Origin: Cliona cf. orientalis
Taxonomy: Eukaryota; Porifera; Demospongiae; Clionaida; Clionaidae
Length of the DNA: 64,000 bases
NCBI GenBank assembly: GCA_963930775.1
Contig: OZ005706.1
Location: 4,702,545 to 4,766,544 of the forward strand
Direction: 5' to 3'
The position numbers and the translations under genes were made by a program. Below are positions 11,166 through 22,018 of this stretch, piece by piece (the stretch's first letter is position 1; the number at the start of each line of letters is the position of its first letter). The notes beneath the pieces are model-generated. The model was given only the letters and a program-made list of their open reading frames with translations. It was not told where the DNA came from and made no database searches.

Positions 11166-12380
11166 TGGTTGCAAACAGTGCTCTAGATATACTACTATAA
11201 AATAATTAGGTACTGTCACTTTAATTATAGAATTTGACGTTATTACTTGAATCAAGTTGATATATATTTTCAGTCGTATAATATTAAACACTGATTTACT
11301 ACTATGATATAATAATATTATTATAACTCCCACAAGCTGGACATGGGCATAAGACTAATAATAATAATACTTACGCTATTAACTAGATTTATCTTCAGGG
11401 GATCATGAATTATGTACTCCTTAACACTACTGTCTCAATCTACCGATGGATCAAGGAAGTATGGAAGCGCTTAAGCCGAGAGAGGCAATTCAATACCATC
11501 GCTGACGCTGTCGCAGACGTCATCACCGGGAGTCCAGATTCAATGGAACGTGGAACTGTGGAATGGAATACCTGGAATGGTGGAACGAGCGATTAACGAC
11601 CCTGTACCGTTTTTACTCGTACAAGTGGGCCATTGGGCATGCGCACTAGCAATATTATTGACGTTGAAAAACATGGGATGGCCTGGATACGTGTACCTGT
11701 TACTGGAGAATTATGGACATCTCTGTAAGTTGGAAAGAATGTTCCACGGTTTAAAGCGGTGAGAAAGGGAGCCTGTGTATGTGTTGTTGTGTAGCTATAG
11801 CTATCTGACTGACAAATTATTCTCAGTGGAGTATTATTAAAGTCATATCAACCCCTGGCACACCTAGCCTGTGATAGCTAGCTACTGAAGCATTGATTGA
11901 CTCATCAGCCATCATTGGACCCTGGCTGAAAGAGGAAGGAAGAGTACCACATTCAGGGAGATCGAAGTATGCAATACAGTGGAGAATTATCATAATTAAA
12001 GGAACTATGCACACACATACACCATACACAGAGTCACTTGTGGTACTGTCATACACACATAATGGGCTATTCCAATATATAAAGATACACCCCCACGGAA
12101 GACTAAGTTTTGATTTACCACATCAGGAAGCCTAATTATTGACTTTAACCATTAAGAACTAATTAAAAAGAGGACTTGATCCCTCCAAGACTCATTAAAA
12201 TGCAACAAGATGCGATGTCATTTGCATGATAAGCCCCAGGATTCATTAGTGTCTTCATGGTAACCATCTAGATTTCATTAAAATTGGGTGCTTACCCAGT
12301 AAGATTTCATTAAAAACCTATTTTTTTTCCCGTCAAGAACTCATTAAAATGGCATAAATTTAGACCCCTCAGAAGTAATC
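11166..12380. other. Repeat-derived intergenic DNA
   Basis: No gene was recognised. A segment at about 11500-11605 (GGAACGTGGAACTGTGGAAT, then GATTAACGACCCTGTACC) reappears inverted at about 14703-14760, so it is repeat DNA. At 12187-12355 a short motif resembling GATTTCATTAAAA recurs about five times with roughly 30-50 bp spacing. The sequence at 12080-12110 (GATACACCCCCACGGAAGA) is an inverted partner of the element end near 12385-12412. Confidence 0.4.
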
Positions 12381-12390
12381 GTGGTTCTTC

Positions 12391-12622
12391 CGTGGGGATG
12401 TATCATGGAAAAGCCCAATATTATTATTTCAGTGATAATATTATTATACCATCAAGTCCTAATAAGTTAAACTTATTAGCGATATTATATAAACCATCAA
12501 GTCCTAATAAGTTAGGACTTGATGGTTTATATAATATCGCTAATAAGTTAAACTTATTAGGACTTGATGGTATAATATCACTGAAATAATAATATTGGGC
12601 TTTTCCGTGATACACCCCCACG
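12391..12622. mobile_element. Nearly perfect palindromic MITE (foldback element)
   Basis: The two halves are reverse complements around a 4-base loop (TAAG, 12508-12511). The inner stem is CCATCAAGTCCTAA/TTAGGACTTGATGG, and nested copies of the same stem sequence extend outward. The outer ends are CGTGGGGATGTATCATGG and, inverted, CCGTGATACACCCCCACG. The left arm carries a 6-bp extra TAATAT-like stretch. It has no coding capacity. The structure is seen directly; non-autonomous DNA transposon status is inferred. Confidence 0.75.
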
Positions 12623-13142
12623 TACAATACACAAGTGGCATACTTCATGAATATTAATTTGATTGATTGACTAGGGCATCCAGCTGAGTGCCACGGGAGT
12701 CTGCAAAAACTGAGTGGTTTTTTAGTTGGAAAGAAACGGTGTTGATGAGTCTCATTCCCAGGCCCTGATAACAAGGCTAGGTGTTGATAAGCTCGAGATT
12801 TAAGTTCAATATATCTCACCTATCCTGTAGGTTTTAACAATGAAGGAACCGTTAATTTCAGTATTAAGCTCGGAACCTCACTCTACCCTGCCAAACCAAC
12901 ATCATGCTAGTGCCAGTTTTGCAAATGTTCTGCAAACAGCTAATAATTAACTCAGGCTAGATGTGTATCATATCCCAGGATCCCCAGCCTTATGATATAA
13001 ATTGAAGACCTCCACGACTCAAATATCAAGGGATTATACACTAGATCATCATACTTTGAAGAAGGCACTAATTTTACATGACATTATTAAATACTAGCTA
13101 TGTGCATGAAGCAGCTAGCCTACACAATTAAAGTGATTGTGC

Positions 13143-13405
13143 AAAGGTGTAACATAATGTTATTGGTGCCAGGTGGGGGAACCTGGAGGATTCTAGTAGA
13201 TCTATCAGTTTAATTTAAACTGATAAATTTAGCTAGCTACTAGAATCCTTCAGGGTCAAAAAGTGTGTAACAATGTTATTGGTGCCAGGTGGGGACCCTG
13301 GAATTCTAGTAGCTAGCTAAATTTATCAGTTTAAATTAAATTGATAGATCTACTAGAATCCTCCAGGGTCCCCACCTGGCACCAATAACATTATGTTACA
13401 CCTTT
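13143..13405. mobile_element. Four-armed palindromic MITE
   Basis: The outer arms (AAAGGTGTAACATAATGTTA at 13143 and its reverse complement ending at 13405) enclose GGTGCCAGGTGGGG. They also enclose two further inverted blocks built on GATTCTAGTAGATCTATC and ATTTATCAGTTTAAATTA. The central part repeats TGTTATTGGTGCCAGGTGGG, so the element looks like a dimer of a foldback unit. No open frame was seen. Confidence 0.7.
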
Positions 13406-13507
13406 ATTTCATGAGGTCAAATGTCAGCAGTCCAGTAGTCCAGTCCAGTATCAAGTTAATCATTCGAGTAGTCCAGTCCACTGTTCACAGACTCCCGAGT
13501 GCCACAA

Positions 13508-13754
13508 GTTTTCCCTCTGGCTTTAGCAATACAAAGTTATATGATCTAAATTTGTTAGACACTGTTTAGGAGGTTTCTATGTGATTTTAATAGAAGACTG
13601 AAGGACTCTATATAGAATCGCGAGCGAAGCGAGGGTTCTATGATAGCCCTGAGATCTTCTAAATCACAGACATGATAGAAACCTCCTAAACAGTGTCTAA
13701 CAAGTTTAGATCATAATATTATAGCTTTGTATTACTAGAGCCAGAGGGAAAAAT
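13508..13754. mobile_element. MITE with about 80-bp inverted repeats
   Basis: The left arm TTTTCCCTCTGGCT..., running through TTGTTAGACACTGTTTAGGA, is mirrored on the right by TCCTAAACAGTGTCTAACAA..., ending AGCCAGAGGGAAAA. About 95 bp of unique sequence lies between the arms, including GCGAGCGAAGCGAGGGTTC. It is noncoding. Confidence 0.7.
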
Positions 13755-14128
13755 CTTGTAGGTGACTACGAGAAGCTTGTAGGTGGCTATGAGACATAGA
13801 TACCTGTCAGTAGCCAATTAAATTGCAGTATTTGTCACAGCTATGATCTAAACAATTATTTTGATAGATAATAAATGTAACAGGCATCATGATCATCCAG
13901 GCCTTGGTCCTACTCTCGTAGCCCAGCCCCCCCCCCCCTTGCGTGCGTTTAGGGGACTGGGTCACGAGACTAGCCTTGGTCCCAGGGCTATCTAGTATTC
14001 AAGGCCATAAATATTATGGCATGGTAACACGCCGAGCAACAAATTAAACAGGCACCATACTCCGCGAGACTAACTCAGTGACGGCAGATATTCTATCTGC
14101 GCTGGAAGTAGCAGTATATTATAGATCT

Positions 14129-14530
14129 AGCCTCGTACCCAGGCTCTTTGAGTAGCGATATCAGACCTCCAAATTTCACCGATTTTTCCGCGGAGTATTT
14201 CCCAGTGGGATATCAATGTTCGAGTATCAGAAGTTAGCTCTCCACGAGCGCTATCCAATGGTGCGTTCGTAGGTAAAACCGTTACGAAGCCACGCCCACC
14301 TAAACTTTCCCCATAGAAACTTAATACAAACAAAAACGAAGCTAGCAGCGGTTCCGCGGAACCGTTTTGCACAGTTAAGGCGTCAGTAAATAGCTCATTC
14401 AATGAGCTATCTAGCGCAATTTTTTTCACGAGTGTACTCCTAACCACAGCCGAGATATTATCGATTTACTGGAGCCCCCGGAGGTCTGAAATCGCTACTT
14501 TGAGGACTGGAGGCCTGCGTACGAGGCTAC
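14129..14530. mobile_element. MITE with TAGCCTCGTACCCAGG-type termini
   Basis: The ends AGCCTCGTACCCAGG... and, inverted, ...CTGCGTACGAGGCT continue into matching AGTAGCGAT and GACCTCC blocks, for terminal inverted repeats of about 50 bp. The interior about 14151-14505 is an inverted homologue of 15951-16305. It includes a GCGGTTCCGCGGAACCG hairpin and an AATGAGCT palindrome. TAGATCTAG occurs just outside both ends and may be a target duplication. A 106-codon open frame inside is not protein-like. Confidence 0.65.
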
Positions 14531-14909
14531 AGTAGATCTAGATTTAGCTAGACTATCAGCACGTGCTCTGTGGCTTTTGCCTTTGTCTTTCTTCAAGTCT
14601 ACATCCCTGACCAATTTTTCTCTCTCGTCTTTCTGACCATAGTATGTTCTGACTGTTCAAGCTGAGATATAAGTGTGCACGCTTGAATAAGTAGGTGTGG
14701 TACAGGGTCGTTAATCATAGTTGCCCATTCCACTGTTCCATCGTTCCACGTCCATTATCGCCGAACACCATCGCCGCGCTGACGTCGTCGCCGACACCAT
14801 AGATGAGTTTGTACCAAGAGTTGGTAGAACGGATATCTATGCCGACACCACGTCTATTATTATTCGTAGATCGCGAATACTCGGCTCTGGCAAGGAGTCA
14901 ATGTTCTAG

Positions 14910-15252
14910 TTAGTCTCGTCCCCAGACCCTCCAGTGCGCGAGAAGAGAGAGGGAGGGTCTGGAACATAACCCCGGGCGGAAGTGTCCCGAAGGAATGCTG
15001 CGCACAAGTAATCATGACGCGTAGTCTGGCCTTTGTGGTTTCGCGCGCGTACAAAGAATGCAAATTACGTAGTATCTTACTGAAGTGCGCACGCACACGA
15101 ACAGTGCATGCAGCACGTTTGGGCACGTTTTGCCGTCCGTTCGAGTATAGTGGTTTAACACCCTGTATTGTGGCCAATCAACACCTGTCGCGGAATTTCT
15201 GCCTTCGGGACACTTCCGCCCAGGGTTATGTTCCAGACTGGGGACGAGACTA
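14910..15252. mobile_element. hAT-like MITE (TAGTCTCGTCCCCAG termini)
   Basis: It starts TTAGTCTCGTCCCCAGACCC and ends CCAGACTGGGGACGAGACTA. The ends continue inward as inverted CATAACCCCGGGCGGAAGTG and its complement. An 8-bp flank TGTTCTAG (14902-14909) is matched on the right by TGTTCGAG (15253-15260), one mismatch. An 8-bp duplication fits hAT-superfamily insertion. A diverged, right-truncated copy lies at 18251-18522. Confidence 0.72.
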
Positions 15253-15434
15253 TGTTCGAGTAGCTTGTAACGCGATCGTAGGCAAAACCGTTACGAAGCC
15301 ACGCTTCATTTGTCACTCGCTATTGGGTGCTCGATATCTGTGCCATCTGGTTCTAGCCTCAATTTTGTGCAACAACGTCAGTGCAGACGATCGTGCGATC
15401 GATTGAGACGTCCGCAGATCCGCATGCGTAACGC

Positions 15435-15660
15435 TGCCCGCCACTGGAAATCCTATTCAGAATGTGATAAGCTTTGTGCCAATTTCATCCGTGATGCCAG
15501 ATTGAATCCTGATATGAATCATCGTTTTATGGAGGACATAAACTATAATATTATGTGCTGTACTTAATCTAACTCACTAACAATACTCTAAATTAATTAT
15601 TACATACTGTATTTTACATTTGCACCTCAAGTGGTGTGTGAAAAAATATATACTTTAATA
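15435..15660 (+). mobile_element. LINE 3' end relic
   Basis: The frame CANFIRDARLNPDM matches the C-terminal CANFIRDVRLAPDI of the LINE remnant at about 23790-23830. A stop and AT-rich tail follow. The tail (CACTAACAAT, ACTCTAAATTAATTATTA) reappears at 16570-16640, so two 3' ends of one non-LTR family are present. The copy is 5'-truncated and nonfunctional. Confidence 0.6.
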
Positions 15661-15950
15661 CTACCTACTCCGCGAAGATGCGTCGGCGACGTCTGCGATG
15701 GTATTGACGATTGCGTCCGCGGCGATGGTACCCGCGACGATGTTGGTACTACCATCTTCCACAAAAATCTACGTACGACATTGATTCTGATGTGATTTTC
15801 GCCTACGACGGTCACACGCGATCGCTAGCGGCAGTGTGCTAAAGTACGGACACTGCACATTTATGTTTGCGAATTTATTAATAATAATCGCGAAACACAG
15901 TAACAATTCGCAATTAAAAATCCGAATCGCACTGTTGCACTAGCTATATA

Positions 15951-16305
15951 TAGCGATATCCAACCTCCAAGGGCCTCCAGTAAATCGAAAATATCTCAGC
16001 TCTGGCTAGGAGTACACTCACGGAAAAAGATGCGCTGGATAGCTCACTAAATGAGCTATCTACTGACGCCTTAACCGTGCAAATCGATTCCGCGGAACCG
16101 CTGCTAGCTTCGATTTTGTTTGTATTAAGTTTCTATGGGGAAAGTTTAGGTGGGCGTGGCTACGTAACGGTTTTATCTACGGACACGTTACAAGCACCGT
16201 TGGATAGAGCTCGTGGAGAGCTACCTTCTGATGCTCGAACATTGATATTCCACTAAAAGATAATCAGCGGAAAAATCAGTGAAATTTGGAGGTTGGACAT
16301 CGCTA
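15951..16305. mobile_element. MITE, inverted relative to the 14.15-14.50 kb copy
   Basis: The ends TAGCGATATCCAACCTCC and GGAGGTTGGACATCGCTA form inverted repeats. The interior carries the same hairpins as the 14.2 kb copy (GATTCCGCGGAACCG, AAATGAGCTATC) and the same TTAGGTGGGCGTGGC block on the opposite strand. A third, shortened fragment of the family is at about 16855-16980. Confidence 0.65.
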
Positions 16306-16440
16306 CTATATACCGTATACCGTAGGTCGGGTTTAATAGCGAGTTTTTCTACGTTTCGCAATTAATAGATTCGCAAATCCATCGCAATTATTGGATTCGC
16401 AATTTGGCCTGACTTGACTAGAACGCAATTCCTAGCCTCG

Positions 16441-16638
16441 CGAGCCTTCCCCCCCCCCCCCCCCCCACGCAAAACCCCCGTTCTGCGGTTGATATGTCAG
16501 GAGCATATAAGCCGCCCGAAGGGCGGACGTCCGGACAAGGAGCGACATTATAATATGTGCTGTACTTAATCTTAATCACTAACAATTTATATTATTACTC
16601 TAAATTAATTATTATATACTGTATTTTATTTGTGTGAA

Positions 16639-16669
<31 letters not shown>

Positions 16670-16670
16670 T
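16441..16670 (+). mobile_element. Second LINE 3' tail ending in an ATA microsatellite
   Basis: A poly-C run lies at about 16449-16466. From 16548 the sequence repeats the 3' tail of the 15.4 kb LINE (TATGTGCTGTACTTAATCTT) and ends in (AATA/ATA)n at 16639-16670. Such 3' microsatellite tails are usual for some non-LTR retrotransposons. Confidence 0.5.
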
Positions 16671-16815
16671 GGAGTGGCCAGCTGGTTAAGCTCTGACCGC
16701 CCGTAGTACACAATTAGCAGTGCAGTGTGGCTTGTACACGGAAGTAACCGCACGTTACAGCGAGCTCATATGCTCCTGCTACTAGGTGAGCCTTCGCGAC
16801 TGCAATGCAAATTCA
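16671..16815 (+). mobile_element. Probable tRNA-derived SINE head
   Basis: TGGCCAGCTGGTTAAGC resembles an RNA polymerase III A box (TRGCNNAGYNGG). CAAATTCAAACTCC about 125 bp further on is a weak B box. No cloverleaf was found, so this is at best a SINE or tRNA relic. Confidence 0.3.
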
Positions 16816-16990
16816 AACTCCAGAAAAGTTGCATCAGAAGGTAGCTCTCTCTCTCTATGAGCTCTATCCAACCAAGGATCCAACGGCGCCTGTAACGCGA
16901 TCGTAGGCAAAATCCAAATTTTCTCCATAGAAACTAAATACAAGCAAAAATGGAGCTAGCGGCGATTCCGCGCGACCGATATAAAATATG

Positions 16991-17200
16991 TATCGTATAG
17001 CCGGAAATATTGGCGGGAATTAAATTTGGCGGTTCAGCCCAAAATCGTTATTACAAGAATATTGGCGGATTTAAATTTGGCGGTTGGGTACGGGATCGCC
17101 ATAATATGAGAGTATGAAATTTTGGCGGATTTTAATTTGGTGGTAGTAATGTAGACCGCCAAATTTAATTCCCCGCCAAAAATTCCGGCTATACGGTATA
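16991..17200. mobile_element. TAYCGTATAGCCGG MITE
   Basis: The ends TATCGTATAGCCGGAAATAT and, inverted, AATTCCGGCTATACGGTATA flank an interior with at least four copies of AAATTTGGCGG in both orientations. The same element occurs at 44767-44993 and, decayed, at about 40905-41101. Confidence 0.7.
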
Positions 17201-17679
17201 GCAATGTAACTGTGGCTCCCAGGCTGGAGTACGCGCGCCAAATTTTAAGCCATGCCCACTTGTCTTCTTTTTTTTGTAGTTTGGAGTAGCCAAGGGGGTG
17301 CTTGGATGAGGCTGTTGTATGGACTATGCATGAGTAGGCTAAGAGCAGAGGGGGGTTCCTCCTGAGCACCCCCCCCCCCCCCCCCCGCCTACGCCACTGG
17401 CTCAAGTATGGTACACATTTGTACGCGAGCCATGTGGAATTGGTTGATGACGTCACGTGCAGTCGCTCCTAGATCCTCTAGCGGTGGTGGTGGGGGGGTT
17501 TGGGAACAAAAACAATAAAATTGAAGGATGAAGTAGGGATGGCACACCATGCAGGGAGTTTTACCATTGAGGCTTCTAGGAATTTTTGTATATTATTATT
17601 ATTATATTATGGTGGGTTTGTAGGTAAAATTGCCTACTTTTAAAATCGCCTACTTTTAATGAGCCACGCCCATTTTTTT

Positions 17680-18085
17680 ACTATGCGCGCGCCCCACAGT
17701 ACTAGACAAGTACAGTATACTACGAGCGGCGTTATATACCCGAAACCCGCTCCCAACTTAGAAAATTTCCAGAGTATAAGGGAAAAAAAAAGAAAGTCAA
17801 TAAATGGAGCAAGGATCGAACTGGGGTCCATGGATCCATAGACCAGAGCCATAGCCACTGCACCACGGTGAACGCCGCTGCCGGTTGCAGCTTTTGTCAC
17901 GACTTTATAGACAATAGTAGTACTAACCCTTGTGTGTCAAACACTATATACCCTAAACCAAAACCCTACCTAGCCTTAGCGTTCATATTATAATACTGTG
18001 TGATTTAGCCCAGCCCCCTACGGGGGCTGGGTCGTGCGCCTATTGCGCGCGGAGCGCGCGGGTTTCGGGTATATAACGGGATTCG
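17680..18085. mobile_element. Composite repeat with inverted CCCGAAACCCGC blocks and an internal tRNA-like SINE
   Basis: TTATATACCCGAAACCCGC (17731-17749) is mirrored by GCGGGTTTCGGGTATATAA at about 18058-18077. Inside, on the minus strand (about 17875-17805), GTGGTGCAGTGGCTATGG and CAGTTCGATCC resemble A and B boxes at normal tRNA spacing. It is noncoding. Confidence 0.45.
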
Positions 18086-18250
18086 TATACTACAAGGTAT
18101 AACGCTTTACCACACCTAGCGGTTTATTCATATGTTCAGGGTGTACCACTAACCATCGTGCACCATCTGTCGGTTTAATTCGAAATGGTGTCCGGATAAT
18201 TACTGATGTCCGTTAAATTAGAGGCAATACAATAATTATCTACTACACAG

Positions 18251-18522
18251 CTTGGTCTCGTCCCCAGACCCTCCAGTGCGTGAGAAGAGAGAGGGAGGGC
18301 CGGGTCTGGAACATAACCCCGGGCGGGAGTGTCCCGAAGGAATGTTGCGCACAAGTAATCATGACGTGTGGTCGGTTTCGCGCGCGTACAAAGAATGCAA
18401 ATTACGTATATAGTATCTTACTGAAGTGCGCACGCGCACGAGGAATGCATGCAGCCACGTTTGGCCGTCCATTCGAGTATAGTGGTTTAACACCCTCCAT
18501 TGTGGCCAATCAACGCCTGAAC
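18251..18522. mobile_element. Right-truncated hAT-like MITE copy
   Basis: Begins GGTCTCGTCCCCAGACCCTC and follows the 14.9 kb element almost base for base through GTGGCCAATCAACGCCTG, then diverges before the right terminus. The two copies are in the same orientation. Confidence 0.65.
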
Positions 18523-18984
18523 CCCCCTGGCTACATGTACATGTATGTGGCTACAGAATTGTACAGCTAGCCCTTAGCCTTCAAAATTTCTGTACTTGTA
18601 CTGATGCCTTACGGTACCTTTTCTCGCTTTCTAGCAGTCTACTCGATCGAATGGATGGATGCGAGCTGCATCTTTTGGTGAGCTATCGTATATTATTATT
18701 TTCGCGGCCAACGTTGACGATCTTAGCTTAACCGCGATAAGGCCACTCCAAATCAATTAGTTGTTTCTCATCCCCCCTTGATTTCCGCCCGCATGTATTT
18801 CCATCAGCACTAGCACAATACAAAAGTATACCGCCTCGATTTTTTGGACCCCTGAACTTATGGTTTTGACGACCATTTCCCATCAAACTTGTGAATAAAC
18901 GACCATTTCCAGCCGCCCGCCCGCATCAGTTTTTGGCTCAGGGGGGGATGAGAAACAATGAATTAATTTGGAGTGGCCTAATTA

Positions 18985-19155
18985 TGCGCTGCAAAGAGCA
19001 CTGTTGAAGGATTATCTCGCTCCAGGGATCAGTATGCTGAGGCCATAGGATGCTTGAAGGCCTAATTCATCAAGCACACGTCAAAAAGATTGTAGATATC
19101 CCTTCCCTCAAAGATGGCAGTGGCAAGGAGCTTCGCCGATTTCATGACACGCATC
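18985..19155 (+). pseudogene. BEL/Pao LTR-retrotransposon gag relic
   Basis: Broken frames read QYAEAIGCLKA, then KKIVDIPSLKDGSGKELRRF. This fits the DUF1759-type gag region of Pao/BEL elements (Y..AI..L, then a basic/proline/LRRFHD segment). An in-frame stop and a frameshift separate the pieces. Only about 170 bp survive. Confidence 0.5.
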
Positions 19156-19479
19156 GATCGGAATATTTTCGTCGGTAAAATATTTCGCTTAGTCTAAATT
19201 TCGTCGCCAGACTTTAGCGACCAAAATAGATCTATCGACATCGACGAAAATTTTTGAACTGCGAAAATTTCGCGATCTACGGTAAGGTAAACCGGGGTAA
19301 TTTCGCGGTAGTATGCGGAGCAATTCCGTATCCTCGCGTTCCCCGTTCCACAATGCGAGCAAAGCTACTGCATGCTCCACTCAATCAAGCAGGGCTTGTC
19401 AACTCAGCATTGTACGGGTCTCATAAAAAATGTCATTGCTCGTTACCGGATATAATATCAATGATTCTAGTGTTTATGG

Positions 19480-19729
19480 CTGTTTTCTGGATACAGCATT
19501 GCTAGCAAAGCTTTGACTGAGTCAATCATTCCATTCTTTTTGATACGTACTTCAGTGTGATTTATCTCCTCAATTGGTACTCTGATCAGAATGTCTGTGT
19601 ATCTTGGAATGGTCAATTTTCTAATAAAATTAATTCTCTGTTTCAAGTGGGGTGCATCAGGGTGGAGTAGTAGTGTACTTTCTCCTATCTTGTTCACTGT
19701 TTATTACTATATTATTGATGATTTATTAA
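19480..19729 (+). pseudogene. LINE reverse transcriptase, 5' part (dead)
   Basis: The frames read VNHSILFDTYFSVIYLLNWY, then SWNGQFSNKINSLFQVG, then VLSPILFTVY...DDLL. This matches the AFDxVNHxxL, ...LSPxLFxxYxDDLL region of non-LTR reverse transcriptases. Stops and one-base shifts show it is dead. The coding line breaks exactly at TTAA 19726-19729, where an inverted-repeat element is inserted, and resumes at 20723. Confidence 0.7.
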
Positions 19730-20722
19730 GGTACCATTAAATTGCGTGGGCGTGAGGTGGGGGATATGACACCTAAACCACATCAAAGTCATTAGTGAGG
19801 TGCATGTTGTGTAACCACGCCCTTTTAATTGCACAGGTCTCAGGGGTGTGGCTGCTAGAGCCGGAAGTGTTCATTTAATATCCTCCATGGACCGGAAGCC
19901 GAGCCGGAAGGGAGGGGCCAGGCCACGCCCAAAACAGCCCCACCCTGTTCCCCAAGGACCACCATTCTCAATCAAGTGCCTACTAACCACCGGATGTCCA
20001 CCGGAAGCCCACAATCAATCCCAATTAAAACACACAGCTTCCTCAAGGCCAAAACACACACAAACACTTGGAGGCCGTTCTGCCACACCGCCCACGCAAG
20101 AGCTCACCTCATTTCCTGTGTGGGCGGAGTAACAACACGTCATCGCAACCACATCCGCTTCAAACCATCGTCAGCTTCCGTCCAGCCGTACAGGCCCCTC
20201 GATCGCACCGCCGTACAGTGCCTCATTAACAGACATGGCCTCACCTTTGACCTCCTGCCACGCCCCCAAAGCCTCCTCGCGGGGTTCAAAGGTCACCACC
20301 GCTTCCGGGACACGCCCACCTATCGCCGAGGCCAAGTCCCAGGCGCCGATGTCCAAGCACTGGCCCGTGAAGCCACGCCCAATCGGAAGCAATAAAACCT
20401 GCATTAACGCACACGCACACACTCCACACAGTGCCAGCAACACGCCCACATGCTTAATTAGGCCCAATAAGCTTTTTTTTTTTTTAAGTCGTTGCGGTTA
20501 ATAGAATGCTTTGATCTTGCTTTGATGTGGGCAATTACCGGCCTTTTCTTCAGGGGCCACTTCCGGTCGCTAATTACACGCGCATAATCATCCCTGGCCG
20601 ATTCTGGACACGCCCACCTTCGACCAAAAGCACTCGTATGGCCTCTTCGGCCACGCCCCTTCACGATTCGCTAATTGAATTAGCCATTCCTGACGCTCAC
20701 GCCCACGCAATTAAATGGTACC
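19730..20722. mobile_element. TTAA-flanked inverted-repeat element, copy 1
   Basis: A 993-bp element with 27-bp terminal inverted repeats starting GGTACCATTAAATTGCGTGG and one mismatch between ends. It is bounded on both sides by TTAA (19726-19729, 20723-20726). The interior is rich in CACGCCCAC and CCGGAAG motifs and contains a T14 run. Open frames of 94, 139 and 158 codons overlap in different frames and carry no transposase motifs, so it looks non-autonomous. The TTAA duplication is typical of piggyBac-type insertion, but the GGTACC terminus is not the usual CCY. Confidence 0.8.
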
Positions 20723-21024
20723 TTAAGAAAAACGGTGTCGGTTGTTACTGGAACAATCACTTTCTGGGTGCTCTATGCTATGCTGATGACATTGCTCTCC
20801 TTGCGCCATCTGCTGCTCTTCGCTTGATGCTTGATACTTATTCTTCCTTTGTATCCTCTTGTAGCCTATTGTTTAATGTAAGTAGCTTAAGACCCAACTT
20901 GTTCGTTTCTCACACACTTGTTCTTCATAGTAAATTTAATTTAATTTATTATTATTGTTCTCCTGCAGCTAGTTTTTCTTCAATGGCTTGGAGCTTAATT
21001 TGAGTCACTCAGCCAAGCACTTAA
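20723..21024 (+). pseudogene. LINE reverse transcriptase catalytic segment, tandem copy 1
   Basis: Reads RKNGVGCYWNNHFLGALCYA, then DDIALLAPS, so the YADD catalytic box is present. A frameshifted stretch ends ELNLSHSAKHL at TTAA 21021-21024. It is flanked on both sides by the TTAA element. Confidence 0.75.
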
Positions 21025-22018
21025 GGTACCATTAAATTGCGTGGGCGTGAGGTGGGGGATATGACACCTAAACCACATCAAAGTCATTAGTGAGGTGCAT
21101 GTTGTGTAACCACGCCCTTTTAATTGCACAGGTCTCAGGGGTGTGGCTGCTAGAGCCGGAAGTGTTCATTTAATATCCTCCATGGACCGGAAGCCGAGCC
21201 GGAAGGGAGGGGCCAGGCCACACCCAAAACAGCCCCACCCTGTTCCCCAAGGACCACCATTCTCAATCAAGTGCCTACTAACCACCGGATGTCCACCGGA
21301 AGCCCACAATCAATCCCAATTAAAACACACAGCTTCCTCAAGGCCAAAACACACACAAACACTTGGAGGCCGTTCTGCCACACCGCCCACGCAAGAGCTC
21401 ACCTCATTTCCTGTGTGGGCGGAGTAACAACACGTCATCGCAACCACATCCGCTTCAAACCATCGTCAGCTTCCGTCCAGCCGTACAGGCCCCTCGATCG
21501 CACCGCCGTACAGTGCCTCATTAACAGACATGGCCTCACCTTTGACCTCCTGCCACGCCCCCAAAGCCTCCTCGCGGGGTTCAAAGGTCACCACCGCTTC
21601 CGGGACACGCCCACCTATCGCCGAGGCCAAGTCCCAGGCGCCGATGTCCAAGCACTGGCCCGTGAAGCCACGCCCAATCGGAAGCAATAAAACCTGCATT
21701 AACGCACACGCACACACTCCACACAGTGCCAGCAACACGCCCACATGCTTAATTAGGCCCAATAAGCTTTTTTTTTTTTTTAAGTCGTTGCGGTTAATAG
21801 AATGCTTTGATCTTGCTTTGATGTGGGCAATTACCGGCCTTTTCTTCAGGGGCCACTTCCGGTCGCTAATTACACGCGCATAATCATCCCTGGCCGATTC
21901 TGGACACGCCCACCTTCGACCAAAAGCACTCGTATGGCCTCTTCGGCCACGCCCCTTCACGATTCGCTAATTGAATTAGCCATTCCTGATGCTCACGCCC
22001 ACGCAATTAAATGGTACC
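21025..22018. mobile_element. TTAA-flanked inverted-repeat element, copy 2
   Basis: Almost identical to copy 1 (for example CACACCC instead of CACGCCC near 21227). TTAA lies on both sides (21021-21024, 22019-22022). Confidence 0.8.

Noticed and set aside
14127-14447. 106-codon minus-strand open frame
   Set aside because: It lies wholly within a MITE with inverted repeats; the related copy at 15.95 kb does not keep the frame.
20527-21003. 158-codon frame containing the YADD box as a functional gene
   Set aside because: It starts in the TTAA element and runs into a reverse-transcriptase fragment; the fragment has a shift and stop and lacks the rest of the enzyme.
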